The notes under the pieces are model-generated. The model ran no database searches and was not told the DNA's origin. It saw nothing but the letters and a program-made list of their open reading frames with translations. Shown here piece after piece: positions 32,088 to 42,261 of a stretch of 64,000 nucleotides of DNA. Position 1 is the stretch's first letter; every line of letters starts with the position of its first letter. Source of the stretch: JAFGBI01 sp964454025 (GTDB lineage: Bacteria > Myxococcota_A > Polyangia > Polyangiales > Polyangiaceae); NCBI GenBank assembly GCA_964454025.1, contig CAYVRP010000020.1:1-64000 (forward strand). Reading direction: 5' to 3'. Position numbers and translations under genes: made by a program.

Positions 32088-33701
32088 TCAACGGCGGGCC
32101 TTCGCCTCGACCCGCTGGACGTCGCGCCCGAGGGCGTGGTCGAGCCGCACCACGGCGACGCGGGCCCCGACCAGCGCGTCGGTGAGCTCGATGCGAGCGC
32201 GGGTGAGCTCCGTCTCCGCGTCGGTGAGCTCCACTGACGTCGCGCGCCCGGCCCGGTACTGCTCGCGGCGCACGGCGTAGGCGGCCATGGCCGCCCGGTG
32301 ACCGCGCTCGGCCGCGTCGATCGCGCGCCCGGCCTGCTCGACGCCCCGAATCGCCGTGACCACCTCCGTGCGCAGCCCGTCGCGGGCGGCGCCTCGCTGG
32401 GCGGTGACGGCGCGTCCCTGGGCAGAGAGGGCGCGGCGGCTCGCGGCCGTGGTGGGCGCGTCGTTCACCGTCCAGGTCGCCTGCACGCCCAGGGCCCAGG
32501 TCGCGCGGAACTCCTCCGCCGGCGGAAAGTAGCGGGGATTCGGGTGCGCGAGCAGGGCCTCGCCGGTGGCGTCGACTCGAGGTAGCTGCTGGGCGCGCAG
32601 GGCGGCCTCCTGCTCGCGAAGCTGGTCGCCGGTCGCCGCGAGCGCGCGGAGCTCGGGCCGTGAACGCTCGGCCTCGGCCCAGGCCTCCTCCACGGTGGGG
32701 ACCCGCGGGAGCGCGGGCTCCGCGAGCACGTCCTCCCCGATGGTGAACGCGACGCCGGGGGGCAGGTGCAGCAACGTGGCGAGCTGCTCGGCGGCCACGC
32801 TCGCCGCGTCGGTGGCTCGGAGCTCGACGAGCTCGGCCTGGGCCTCCTGCGCCTCCACCGCGCGGACGTCGGCGCTGGTGGCCAGGCCCGCGGCGAGCGC
32901 GCGCTCGACGTCGCGCAGGTGCTGGGCCGCGCGAGCGCGCGCCTGGCGCGTGGCCACCCGCTGCAGCTCGGCCCGCACCCACGCGTAGTAGGCCAGGCGG
33001 GCCTCCGCGTCGATGCGCGCGCGCCGGGCCACGACCTCGTGGTCCGCGGCGGCGCGCCCGTGCTTGGTGGCGTCGAGGGCCTGCGGGTAACGGAGGAAGT
33101 AGTCGGTGAGGGGCACCACCAGCGAGGCGCGGAGCTGGATCTGGTCGAGCACCGAGGGGAAGGAGATGGGCGCCGCCACGAGCACGGTGCCGTCCGGGAG
33201 TGGGCGCCCCGCCTCGGCGCCGGGCGCGGCCACCAGCGTGCCGAGCGTGGGCTCCTCGATCGGCGACAGCCGCTGGTAGCCGGCGCCGAGCGTGAGCCGG
33301 GGTGCGTAGCGCAGGCGCGCCCCGTCCACGTCGGCGTCGGCGGCGCCGCGCCGCGCCACCGCGGCCGCCACGTCCTGGCTCGTCGCGACGGCGCGCTCGG
33401 CGACGACGTCGGCCGTGAGCCCGCCCGGGCGGCCCACGAGCTCGGTGAGCTCGCGCTCGAGCGCGGCCGCGGCGTCTTTCGGCGCGGGTGCGGGCGCGAC
33501 CGCGAGCCCGGGTTCCCCGCCGAGCGGGGGCGCCGGGGCCGCGGGCGCGGGGACGCCCGGCGCCGGGCCGACAGGCTGCGCGGCGGGGACCGGGGCGAGC
33601 TGCGCCAGCGCAACCCGCGCGCAGAGGACGAGCGGCAACGCGCGGCACACGGCGCGCGCGGTCGCCGCGGGGCGACGAACGAGGGGGTCCGAGGTCGGCA
33701 T
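32088..33701 (-). CDS. TolC-family outer membrane efflux protein
   Basis: ATG at 33701 gives 537 residues. A signal peptide ends near ALAQLAP. After a Pro/Ala/Gly linker come two repeats of the OEP fold with long amphipathic helices (VAERAVATSQDVAAAVARRG, ADVDGARLRYAPRLTLGAGY; LREQEAALRAQQLPRVDATG, RAGRATSVELTDAETELTRA). The last gene of the exporter operon, it supplies the outer-membrane channel for the ABC pump upstream. The gap to the permease stop is only 21 bp. Confidence 0.88.
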   Translation of the reverse strand: MPTSDPLVRRPAATARAVCRALPLVLCARVALAQLAPVPAAQPVGPAPGVPAPAAPAPPLGGEPGLAVAPAPAPKDAAAALERELTELVGRPGGLTADVVAERAVATSQDVAAAVARRGAADADVDGARLRYAPRLTLGAGYQRLSPIEEPTLGTLVAAPGAEAGRPLPDGTVLVAAPISFPSVLDQIQLRASLVVPLTDYFLRYPQALDATKHGRAAADHEVVARRARIDAEARLAYYAWVRAELQRVATRQARARAAQHLRDVERALAAGLATSADVRAVEAQEAQAELVELRATDAASVAAEQLATLLHLPPGVAFTIGEDVLAEPALPRVPTVEEAWAEAERSRPELRALAATGDQLREQEAALRAQQLPRVDATGEALLAHPNPRYFPPAEEFRATWALGVQATWTVNDAPTTAASRRALSAQGRAVTAQRGAARDGLRTEVVTAIRGVEQAGRAIDAAERGHRAAMAAYAVRREQYRAGRATSVELTDAETELTRARIELTDALVGARVAVVRLDHALGRDVQRVEAKARR

Positions 33702-33722
33702 GGGTGTCGTTCTCCTCCTCTG

Positions 33723-34901
33723 TCACGCGAGGCCGCGCCGGAAGCGCCAGGCCGCGACGGAAAGGACCGTCAGCCCGATCGCCGCCAGCGCCACGTGCTC
33801 GAACCAGAGATCACCGAGGGTGGCCCCCTTGAGGAGCGCGCTGCGCACGATGATGGCGTAGTAGCGGACCGGGTTGAGGTAGGTGACTGGCCGCAGCCAC
33901 TCCGGGATCCCCCAGAGCGGCGTCATCACCCCCGAGAGCAGCAGCGCCGGGAGCATGACCAGGAAGCCGCCGATGAAGGCCTGCTGCTGGCTCCGGGCCA
34001 GGGTGGAGATCATCAGCCCGACGCCGAGGTTGGAGACGAGGTAGGCGGTGGTGCCGAGGACGACGACCGCGAGGCTCCCGCGGATGGGGACGCCGAAGAC
34101 GTAGACCCCGACCACCAGCGCGAGCAGCAGATCGAAGAGCCCGGCCACGATGTACGGGATGAGCTTGCCGACGAGCAAGGGCGTGGCACCGATCGGCGTC
34201 ACCTGGATCTGCTCCAGGGTGCCCGTCTCCCGCTCGCGGGCGAGCCCCATGGCGGCGATGATCACCGTCACCAGGAGCAGGAGCAGGGCCATGATCCCGG
34301 GCACCATGTAGATCGCAGTGCGCAGGCGGGGGTTATGGAGCACGCGGGGGACGAGGACGATCTCCCCGCGCCGCGGCCCCGCCGCCACGGCCGGCGCGCC
34401 CCCGGGCGCGTGCCCCGCGGCGTCCCGGGCGGCGAGCGCCATGCGACGGCTCATCACGCGGGCGTAGCGAGCCGCCACCGCGGTCGCGATCGCGCTCCGG
34501 TTCGGATCGGAGCCGTCCGCCACCAGCTGCACCTCGGCCCCGTCCCCGCCTTCGAGCCGCGCCCCGAACCCCGGGGGGACGATCAGCGCGGTGGCCGCGC
34601 GCCCCTCATCGATGGCGTGCAGGGCCGCCGCGTCGCCGTCGAGCTCGAGGACTCGCCGCAAGGTGCCGTCCGCGAGGACGTGCTCGACGTGCGCCCGGCT
34701 CTCGGCCGAATGATCGTGATCGACGACCACCGTCGGGACGCGGTCAACGTCGAAGTCGACGGCGGCGCCCAGCACGCCGAGCTGCAGCGCCGGCGCGATG
34801 AGGAGGAGCCCCACCATGCGCCGGTCACTGACCGTCTGCAGGGTCTCCTTCTTGGCGACGGCGAGCGCCTGCACGAGGAAACGGGGAAGCGGTCGGGTCA
34901 T
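33723..34901 (-). CDS. ABC-2 type permease (YbhR/YhhJ-like), second of pair
   Basis: ATG at 34901 shares its A with the upstream TGA (TGATG); 392 residues. Topology is one N-terminal helix (RRMVGLLLIAPALQLGVLGA), a large periplasmic domain beginning TVVVDHDHSAESR, and five C-terminal helices starting IYMVPGIMALLLLLVTVII. The cytoplasmic coupling loop AMGLARERETGTLEQIQVTP and GKLIPYIVAG are typical of the YbhS/YbhR family. Pairs with the next permease to form the transmembrane channel. Confidence 0.9.
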   Translation of the reverse strand: MTRPLPRFLVQALAVAKKETLQTVSDRRMVGLLLIAPALQLGVLGAAVDFDVDRVPTVVVDHDHSAESRAHVEHVLADGTLRRVLELDGDAAALHAIDEGRAATALIVPPGFGARLEGGDGAEVQLVADGSDPNRSAIATAVAARYARVMSRRMALAARDAAGHAPGGAPAVAAGPRRGEIVLVPRVLHNPRLRTAIYMVPGIMALLLLLVTVIIAAMGLARERETGTLEQIQVTPIGATPLLVGKLIPYIVAGLFDLLLALVVGVYVFGVPIRGSLAVVVLGTTAYLVSNLGVGLMISTLARSQQQAFIGGFLVMLPALLLSGVMTPLWGIPEWLRPVTYLNPVRYYAIIVRSALLKGATLGDLWFEHVALAAIGLTVLSVAAWRFRRGLA

Positions 34902-36028
34902 CAGTCGATCCTCCGCCGGAACTTCGCGGTGCTGAGCGCCACCATCGCGGTGGCGAACGCGGCGAGCGCCAGCAAGTTGGGCCAGTGCACGGCGAAGCCA
35001 GCGCCACGGAGCAAGACGCCGCGCAGGGCGGCGAGGTAGTGGGTGGCGGGCATCACCACCGCCACGGCCTGCAGCACGCGCGGCATGTTCGCGATGGGGA
35101 AGATGAACCCGCTCAGCAGCACGACCGGGAGCATCGAGGTCAAGAGGCCGACCTGGGTCGCGACCATCTGGTTCTTGGTCAGCACCGACACCAGCAACCC
35201 CTGGCCGAGCATCCCGCACAGGAAGAGCAGCGAGGCCAAGGCGAGCGCAGGGAGCGAGCCCCGGATAGGGACGTCGAAGACCCAGGCGCCGAGCGCCAGC
35301 ACCAGCAGCACGCCGATGGCGCCCACCCCCACGTAGGGGACGAGCTTGCCGACGATGATCTCGTCCCGGCGCACGGGCGTCGTGAAGAGCTGCTCCATCG
35401 AGCCGCGCTCCCACTCGCGGGCGACGGTGAGCGCGGTGAGCAGCACGCACACCATGGCGAGGACGTAGGCCATCAGCCCCGGCACGATGAACAGCGCCGA
35501 GCGGCCGGCGGGGTTATAGAGGGTCCAGGTCTGCGCGACGAGGCGCGGCGCGCTGGCCGCGTCGCCAGCGCGCAGGGCGAGGCTCGCGATGGCGTCCGTC
35601 TTGTTGATGGTCTGCACGGCCGTGGCGGCGTCGATTCCATCGACGACGAGCTGCAGCTCAGCCGCCTCGCCGCGCCCCAGGGCCCGCGCGAACCCCCGCG
35701 GGATGAGGACCACGGCCACCGCGCGACCGCGGCGGAGGTCCCGCTCGGCATCGGCGATCGCCTCCGGCCGCGCGCTGACCACGAGCTCCCGGGAGTGAGC
35801 GAAGGTTTCGGTGACCGAGCGCGACTCGGGCGAGCGGTCCTGGTCGACGACGGCGATGGGGAGCCGCTCGAGGTCGAAGGTGACCCCGTACCCGAAGAGA
35901 ATCAGCAAGCCCACCGGCAGGACGAGGGCCAGGAAGATGGTCAGCGGATCGCGCCGGATGTGGTCCGCCTCCTTCACCGTCATCGCGAGGGTGCGGCGGA
36001 GCGAGCGGACGAGCGCCCCGGACGTCAT
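34901..36028 (-). CDS. ABC-2 type permease (YbhS-like), first of pair
   Basis: ATG at 36028 overlaps the ATPase stop; 375 residues. N-terminal helix LTIFLALVLPVGLLILFGYG, periplasmic segment from IAVVDQDRSPESRSV, five terminal helices from LFIVPGLMAYVLAMVCVLL. Coupling region LTVAREWERGSMEQLFTTPV with GKLVPYVGVG. About the same fold as its neighbour and likely a heterodimer partner. The end overlaps the downstream start by one base. Confidence 0.9.
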   Translation of the reverse strand: MTSGALVRSLRRTLAMTVKEADHIRRDPLTIFLALVLPVGLLILFGYGVTFDLERLPIAVVDQDRSPESRSVTETFAHSRELVVSARPEAIADAERDLRRGRAVAVVLIPRGFARALGRGEAAELQLVVDGIDAATAVQTINKTDAIASLALRAGDAASAPRLVAQTWTLYNPAGRSALFIVPGLMAYVLAMVCVLLTALTVAREWERGSMEQLFTTPVRRDEIIVGKLVPYVGVGAIGVLLVLALGAWVFDVPIRGSLPALALASLLFLCGMLGQGLLVSVLTKNQMVATQVGLLTSMLPVVLLSGFIFPIANMPRVLQAVAVVMPATHYLAALRGVLLRGAGFAVHWPNLLALAAFATAMVALSTAKFRRRID

Positions 36029-36966
36029 GCGGCGACCTCCGGCGCGGCGGCACCGCCGGCCGCCGACACGGCGAGGAAGACGTCCTCCAGCGACACGGCG
36101 GTGGGCTCCACGCTGGCGGCGGGCAACGGCGCCAGGGCCGCCGCGAGCCCGGGCTGCGCCGCCGGTTCGTAGCGCACGCGTACGGCGGCGCCGAAGGGCT
36201 CCACGGCCAGGATCCCCGGCCTCCCCGCGACCGTCGCGCGCACCGTCGCGAGGTCGGCGCCCCGCACGGCGAGCACCGCCCCGGGGACCCACGCTCGCTT
36301 GAGCGCTCGCGGCGCGTCGAGCGCGACGAGCCTGCCTGCCACCATGAGCCCGATCCGCGAGCAGTACTCGGCCTCGTCCATGTAGTGGGTGGTGACGAAA
36401 ACCGTGGTCCCGCCGCTGGAGAGCTCGCGGATGAGGCGCCAGAAGGCGCGCCGGGAGGCCGGGTCTACCCCGGCCGTAGGCTCGTCGAGGAACACGACGC
36501 GGGGCTCGTGCAGGATCGCCGTGGCGAGAGCGAGCCGCTGCCGGAGGCCCCCCGGGAGCTCGGCGGTGACGGTACGCCGCACGGACCCGAGCTCGAAGCG
36601 CTCGAAGAGCTGGTCGCGCCGCGCCGCCAGGGCGCGGCCCTGCATGCCGTAGGCGGCCCCGAAGAACTCGACGTTCGCCGCCACCGTGAGGTCGAGGTAG
36701 AGCGAGAACCGCTGTGACATGTACCCGATGCGCGACCGCAGGGCGAAGGACTCCTTGCCCACCACGCAGCCGGCCACGGTCGCGCGCCCCGCCGTGGGCG
36801 CGAGCAGCCCGCAGAGCATGCGGATGGTGGTCGACTTGCCGGCCCCGTTGGCCCCCAGGTAGCCGAAGATCTCCCCTCTCGCGACGGCGAAGGACACGTC
36901 GTCCACGGCGACGAAGCGGCCGAACGTGCGCCGGAGCGCGGCGACCTCGATCGCGTGCTCGCTCAC
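36025..36966 (-). CDS. ABC transporter ATP-binding protein, second of pair
   Basis: GTG at 36966 overlaps the upstream TGA (GTGA); 313 residues. Walker A GANGAGKSTT, Q-loop YMSQRFSLY, signature LPGGLRQRLALA, Walker B VVFLDEPTAGVDP, H-loop TTHYMDEAE. The signature has Pro for Ser in LSGGQ. The C-terminal about 90 residues form the DUF4162-like domain seen in drug-type ATPases. In E. coli YbhF the two ATPases are fused; here they are separate genes. Confidence 0.9.
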   Translation of the reverse strand: MSEHAIEVAALRRTFGRFVAVDDVSFAVARGEIFGYLGANGAGKSTTIRMLCGLLAPTAGRATVAGCVVGKESFALRSRIGYMSQRFSLYLDLTVAANVEFFGAAYGMQGRALAARRDQLFERFELGSVRRTVTAELPGGLRQRLALATAILHEPRVVFLDEPTAGVDPASRRAFWRLIRELSSGGTTVFVTTHYMDEAEYCSRIGLMVAGRLVALDAPRALKRAWVPGAVLAVRGADLATVRATVAGRPGILAVEPFGAAVRVRYEPAAQPGLAAALAPLPAASVEPTAVSLEDVFLAVSAAGGAAAPEVAA

Positions 36967-37952
36967 GCAGCGCCTCCCGCCGGCGACACGGCGGCCGCAA
37001 TGGCGCTCGGACGCCTCATGGTGGACGGGGCCGCCGCGACGGTCCGCGCCAGGAACACGTCCTCGAACTCGGGCGTCACGGGGCAGAGCTCCGCGCCGAG
37101 GCTCGCCAGGGCTCCTCGCAGCGCCCACACCGAGTCCGCCTCCGCCACGACGCGGAGGCGCTCGCCCGCGGGCGACGCCGCGACGACCCCCGCCGCGGAC
37201 TCGAGGAGCGCGTGGAGCGCCCCGCGGTCGCCGCCCCGCACCTCGAACACGGGGTGCTCGAGCTCGCGGACCAGCCGCTGCGGCTCGCCCAGCGCGAGCA
37301 CGCGCCCGGAGTGCAGCAGGCACACCCGGTGGCACCTGGCCGCCTCGTCCATGTAGGCGGTGGCGAGCAGCACGGCCATGCCCTCGCCGACGAACTCGTG
37401 CAACAGGTCCCAGAGCTCACGGCGGCTCACCGGATCGACCCCGTTCGTGGGCTCGTCGAGCAGGAGCACCGTCGGCCGGTGCAGCAGGGCGCAGGCGAGG
37501 GCGAGCTTCTTGTACATCCCGCCCGAGAGCGCGTCGACGCGACGGTCGACGAAGGGGGCGAGGCGTGTGATGGCGAGCAGGCGCGCGGAGCGCGCGGCGT
37601 ATTCTCGACGCGACAGACAGTACAGCCGCCCGAAGAAGCGGAGGTTTTCGCCCACCGAGAGGTCGCCGTACAGGCTGTAGTGCTGGGGCATCACGCCCAT
37701 GGCGTCGCGCACGGCGGCCGACGTCAGCGGGTCTTGACCGAGCACCCGCACCGCGCCTCTCTCCACCCCGATGAGCCCCGCCAGGGCGCGGATCATGGTG
37801 GTCTTCCCCGCGCCGTCGGGGCCCACCAGGCCGAAGAGCTCGCCGCGAGCGACCGCGAGCGAGACGCCTCGCAGCGCCGCCACGCCGCCGAAGCGTCGCT
37901 CGACGCCGTCCGCCACCAGCGGCGGGTCACCGCTCACGACCTCGTTCGCCAT
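36963..37952 (-). CDS. ABC transporter ATP-binding protein, first of pair
   Basis: ATG at 37952 gives 329 residues. Walker A GPDGAGKTTM, Q-loop VMPQHYSLYGDLSV, signature LSGGMYKKLALA, Walker B VLLLDEPTNGVDP, and TAYMDEAARC in the H-loop, where the usual His is Ala/Tyr (TAYMDEA against TTHYMDEA). Loss of the H-loop His would make this site weak or degenerate, a common asymmetry in paired ABC ATPases. A DUF4162-like C-terminal region follows. Starts 18 bp after the adaptor gene. Confidence 0.9.
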   Translation of the reverse strand: MANEVVSGDPPLVADGVERRFGGVAALRGVSLAVARGELFGLVGPDGAGKTTMIRALAGLIGVERGAVRVLGQDPLTSAAVRDAMGVMPQHYSLYGDLSVGENLRFFGRLYCLSRREYAARSARLLAITRLAPFVDRRVDALSGGMYKKLALACALLHRPTVLLLDEPTNGVDPVSRRELWDLLHEFVGEGMAVLLATAYMDEAARCHRVCLLHSGRVLALGEPQRLVRELEHPVFEVRGGDRGALHALLESAAGVVAASPAGERLRVVAEADSVWALRGALASLGAELCPVTPEFEDVFLARTVAAAPSTMRRPSAIAAAVSPAGGAA

Positions 37953-37970
37953 CGCCGCCTCCCGCTCGCC

Positions 37971-39005
37971 TCACCACCCGGTGGCGCGCACCTCGGCGGG
38001 CATTCCCGGGCGCAGCCGGTGCTCCGGGTTCGGCACCACCACCTCGATCGGGTACACGAGCCGATCGCGGTCGGTCCGCGTCTGCACGTTGCGCGGCGTG
38101 AAGGCGGCCTCCACGGCGACGGTGCGCACGGTCCCGGCGAAGGTGGCGCCAGGGTAGGCGTCGGCGGTCACGGCCACGCTGGCGCCCGTCTTCGCCGCGG
38201 CGAGCTCCGCGTTCGGAAGGTAGAAGGTGACGGTGACCTCGTCGAGGTCCACGATCCGGACGAGCGCGGCGCCGCGCGCCGGAAGTTCGCCGACCTCGAA
38301 GAACACCCGATCGACGACCCCCGCGCGGGGGGCCACGACCTCGCAGTCGCGGCGCAGGATCCGGGTGCGCTCGAGCGCCGCCTGCGCGCTCGCCACCGCC
38401 GCCTCCGCGGCGCGAGCCTGGGCCTCCGCGACCAGTCCCTGCGCGTAGGCCGCCCCCGCCTGGGCCGCGGTCGCCCGCGTGGCCGCGGCCGCCGCTTCCT
38501 TCTCGAGCGCGAGGGACGCCGCCTCCGCCTGCGACTGGTCGAGCGCCGCGGCGGTGACCCCGTCGCCCACCTGCTGGAGCCGCGCCGCCTGGCGCGCGGC
38601 GGCGGCCTCGCGCGTCTCGGTGACCTGCCCGCGCGTGCGGGAGGCGAGAACCTGCGCGTAGGCCGCCCCGGCAGTGCGGTGCGCCACCTTCACTGACGCG
38701 GCGGCGCTGTCCCGAGTAGCCTCGGCGGAGGCGACGCGCGCCTCGGCCTCGGCGATGGTCGCGTCGATGTCTCGACAGTCGAGCACCACCAGCCGGTCCC
38801 CGGCCTTCACCGACTGCCCCTCCTCGACCAGGATCTGCTCGATCCGGGCCGAGATCTGCGAGGCGACGGCAACCGCCGTCCCCTCGACGATGCCGGATCC
38901 CCCCGGCGGCGCGGTGAGGGCTACGGCCTGGAGGCGCAGCTGGTAGGCGATGGCGCCCACCAGGACGACGGTGAGGACGAGGAAGACGACGAGCAGACGG
39001 CGCAT
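37971..39005 (-). CDS. HlyD-family periplasmic adaptor (YbhG-like)
   Basis: ATG at 39005 gives 344 residues and is the first gene of the exporter operon. One N-terminal membrane anchor (LLVVFLVLTVVLVGAIAY), lipoyl-like half GTAVAVASQISARIEQILVE with GQSVKAGDRLVVLD, a long Ala/Glu/Arg-rich helical hairpin (about 75-215), second lipoyl half VVAPRAGVVDRVFFEVGEL, beta-barrel VDLDEVTVTFYLPNAEL, and C-terminus LRPGMPAEV. It joins the inner-membrane ABC pump to the TolC protein. The -24/-12 promoter ends 36 bp upstream. Confidence 0.88.
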   Translation of the reverse strand: MRRLLVVFLVLTVVLVGAIAYQLRLQAVALTAPPGGSGIVEGTAVAVASQISARIEQILVEEGQSVKAGDRLVVLDCRDIDATIAEAEARVASAEATRDSAAASVKVAHRTAGAAYAQVLASRTRGQVTETREAAAARQAARLQQVGDGVTAAALDQSQAEAASLALEKEAAAAATRATAAQAGAAYAQGLVAEAQARAAEAAVASAQAALERTRILRRDCEVVAPRAGVVDRVFFEVGELPARGAALVRIVDLDEVTVTFYLPNAELAAAKTGASVAVTADAYPGATFAGTVRTVAVEAAFTPRNVQTRTDRDRLVYPIEVVVPNPEHRLRPGMPAEVRATGW

Positions 39006-39040
39006 GAAACGACTCGCGGTGACGGGCGACCCGTCGTGAG

Positions 39041-39056
39041 AGCAACGACCGTGCCG
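39041..39056 (-). promoter_or_regulatory. sigma-54 promoter of exporter operon
   Basis: On the minus strand the bases read CGGCACGGTCGTTGCT, matching the consensus TGGCACG-N4-TTGCW at all positions but the first. GG and GC are exactly 10 bp apart. Predicted start of transcription is about 39030, giving a leader of about 25 nt before the HlyD-family ATG at 39005. Confidence 0.7.
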
Positions 39057-39138
39057 GCTCCGCCGGCGCGGCCGCGCGAGCTGATCGCGAGCGAGGACGT
39101 GCGAGACGACCAGAGGCGCGCCGCTGACGTCCGGGTTC

Positions 39139-39163
39139 CCGGATCCTCCGTCCGAGGATCCGG
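39139..39163. promoter_or_regulatory. perfect 10-bp palindrome, likely enhancer site
   Basis: CCGGATCCTC and its exact reverse complement GAGGATCCGG are separated by CGTCC. The centre (39151) is 106 bp from the -12 GC of the plus-strand sigma-54 promoter and 108 bp from that of the minus-strand promoter, the usual distance for an NtrC-type activator site. An operator or a chance hairpin are alternatives. Confidence 0.6.
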
Positions 39164-39242
39164 AGGCGAGCGACCCGGGTGGCGAGGACCACGGCAGGCT
39201 CCCCGAGCCGTCGCCTTCGAGGCGCTCACCAGGCGGTGAGCC

Positions 39243-39258
39243 TGGCACCGAGGTTGCT
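39243..39258 (+). promoter_or_regulatory. sigma-54 promoter of the kinase-regulator operon
   Basis: TGGCACCGAGGTTGCT matches the consensus TGGCACG-N4-TTGCW with one difference (C for G at position 7). GG and GC are exactly 10 bp apart. The predicted transcript starts near 39269, 117 bp before the chosen ATG of the histidine kinase. Confidence 0.7.
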
Positions 39259-39385
39259 TCGCACTCGCGTGGCGACCGGGCTCGAGCGCCCCCGGCACAC
39301 CTCGACCATGCCCGCCTCACCCCCCCCCACACCTCCCCGCGCCGCCCGGCCCCGGCCTCGGGTCTTCGGGTATGCTGGCGGCCCG

Positions 39386-40803
39386 ATGGCGGCGTCCCTG
39401 TCGAGAGGGGAGCCCTCGGCGGCGGGCCTCGCCGCCGAGGACGTCGAGCGCGAGCTCCGGCGGCGGGTCTATCGCTTCTTCCTGCAGGTGCGCTTCGCGG
39501 TCGCGCCGCTCCCGCTGCTGCTCGGCAGCATCGTGGTGGTGTTCGATCCTACCCTCTGGCGTCGGATCGCGATCGTCTGCGCGCTTGGCGCCGCCGCGGT
39601 GTTGAGCACCCTCGAGGACCGAGCCGTGCGCCGCGGCCGCGACGTTCGACTCCCCCCCCGCCTGGCTGTGATCGCGGTCATCCAGGGAGTGGTGGTGCTC
39701 GCCACCGGCGGCGTCATGAGTCCGGTGGTGATGGCGCTCCTGGTGGTCTGCTTCGTCGCCAGCACCATGCCGGAGCGCCGGGCGGTCCGCCTGCAGATCG
39801 CCGCCGTCATCGCCTGGCTGTGGGTAGTGGCGGGGCTCGAGCTGTCGGGCGTCCTCGGGTCGCTCCTGCCGCTGCCCTTCCGCAACGGAGAGGGCGCCAC
39901 GCCAGCCCCGCTGTTCGTGGTCGCGCTGCTCCTGGTGGAGACGATGCTCCTGCTGGTGACGCTGGGGCGGGGGGCGCACGTCCGGTTGGCGTTCAGCGAC
40001 CTCTTGGCGCGCGAGACGTCCGCCCGCGACGAGTCCCTCCGCACCCACGCCGAGCGGCTCGACGAGCTCACCCGGCTCGCCGGCGAGATCGCGCACGAAC
40101 TGAAGAACCCGCTCGCCAGCGTCAAGGGGCTCGCCGCCCTGCTGGCGCGCCGCTGCCGTGAGGATCAGCAGGAGCACCTCGCCGTGCTCCGCGGGGAGGT
40201 GGATCGCATGCAGGCGACGCTCGAAGAGTTCTTGAATCTCTCGCGCCCGCTGGTCCCGCTCACCACCCGCGCGACGGACCTCGCCGCCCTGGTGACGGAG
40301 GTGGCCGCGCTGCACGAGGGGCAGCTGGCGCAGAAGCGGCTGCGGCTGGAGGTGCTCACGGAGCCCGGCGCGGACCCGACGGTGCAGGCCGATCCACGCA
40401 AGCTCCGCCAGGTCCTGGTCAACCTGCTGCAGAACGCCCTCGAGGCCTGTCCGGAGCAGAGCACCATCCGGGCGCGGCTTTCCGCGTCCCCCACCGAGGT
40501 GCGACTCGCCCTGGAAGACGCCGGCCCCGGCCTCGCCCCGGGGCTCTTGGCCCGCGCCTTCGAGGCCGGAGTGACCACCAAGCCGATGGGCAGCGGCTTC
40601 GGTCTCACGGTGGCCCGCGGCCTGGCCCGCCAGCACGGCGGTGAAGTCACGCTCGAGTCGTCCCCGGGCCGAGGCTGCGTGGCTACGCTGCGCCTGCCCC
40701 GCCTGCCCCCGGTCGCCACGTCAGACCCGATGCACCCGACGCCCGGCGAGCCACCGGCCGAGGCGACACCCCCCTCCCTGGCGACCGCGCCGGAGGGCGC
40801 CCC

Positions 40804-40807
<4 letters not shown>
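39386..40807 (+). CDS. membrane sensor histidine kinase (NtrB/PilS-like)
   Basis: ATG at 39386 gives 473 residues; an in-frame ATG at 39308 would add 26 Pro-rich residues. About six hydrophobic helices fill residues 30-200 (for example LPLLLGSIVVVFDP, VIAVIQGVVVLATGGVM, PLFVVALLLVETMLLLVTLG) with little periplasmic sequence, so it may sense a membrane signal. H-box LAGEIAHELKNPLASVKG with phospho-His about 237; N-box LVNLLQNALEA; G-boxes LEDAGPGLAP and GSGFGLTVA. Stop overlaps the regulator start (GTGA). It should phosphorylate the NtrC-type regulator downstream. Confidence 0.88.
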
Positions 40808-42231
<1,424 letters not shown>

Positions 42232-42261
42232 CCCCGCGCTGGCGGCACGGGGGGCCGCACC

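Noticed and set aside
32766..35039. 757-residue open frame on the plus strand
   Set aside because: It lies antisense to the TolC and permease genes, whose minus-strand products have clear family motifs. Its own translation is His/Arg/Gly-rich noise.
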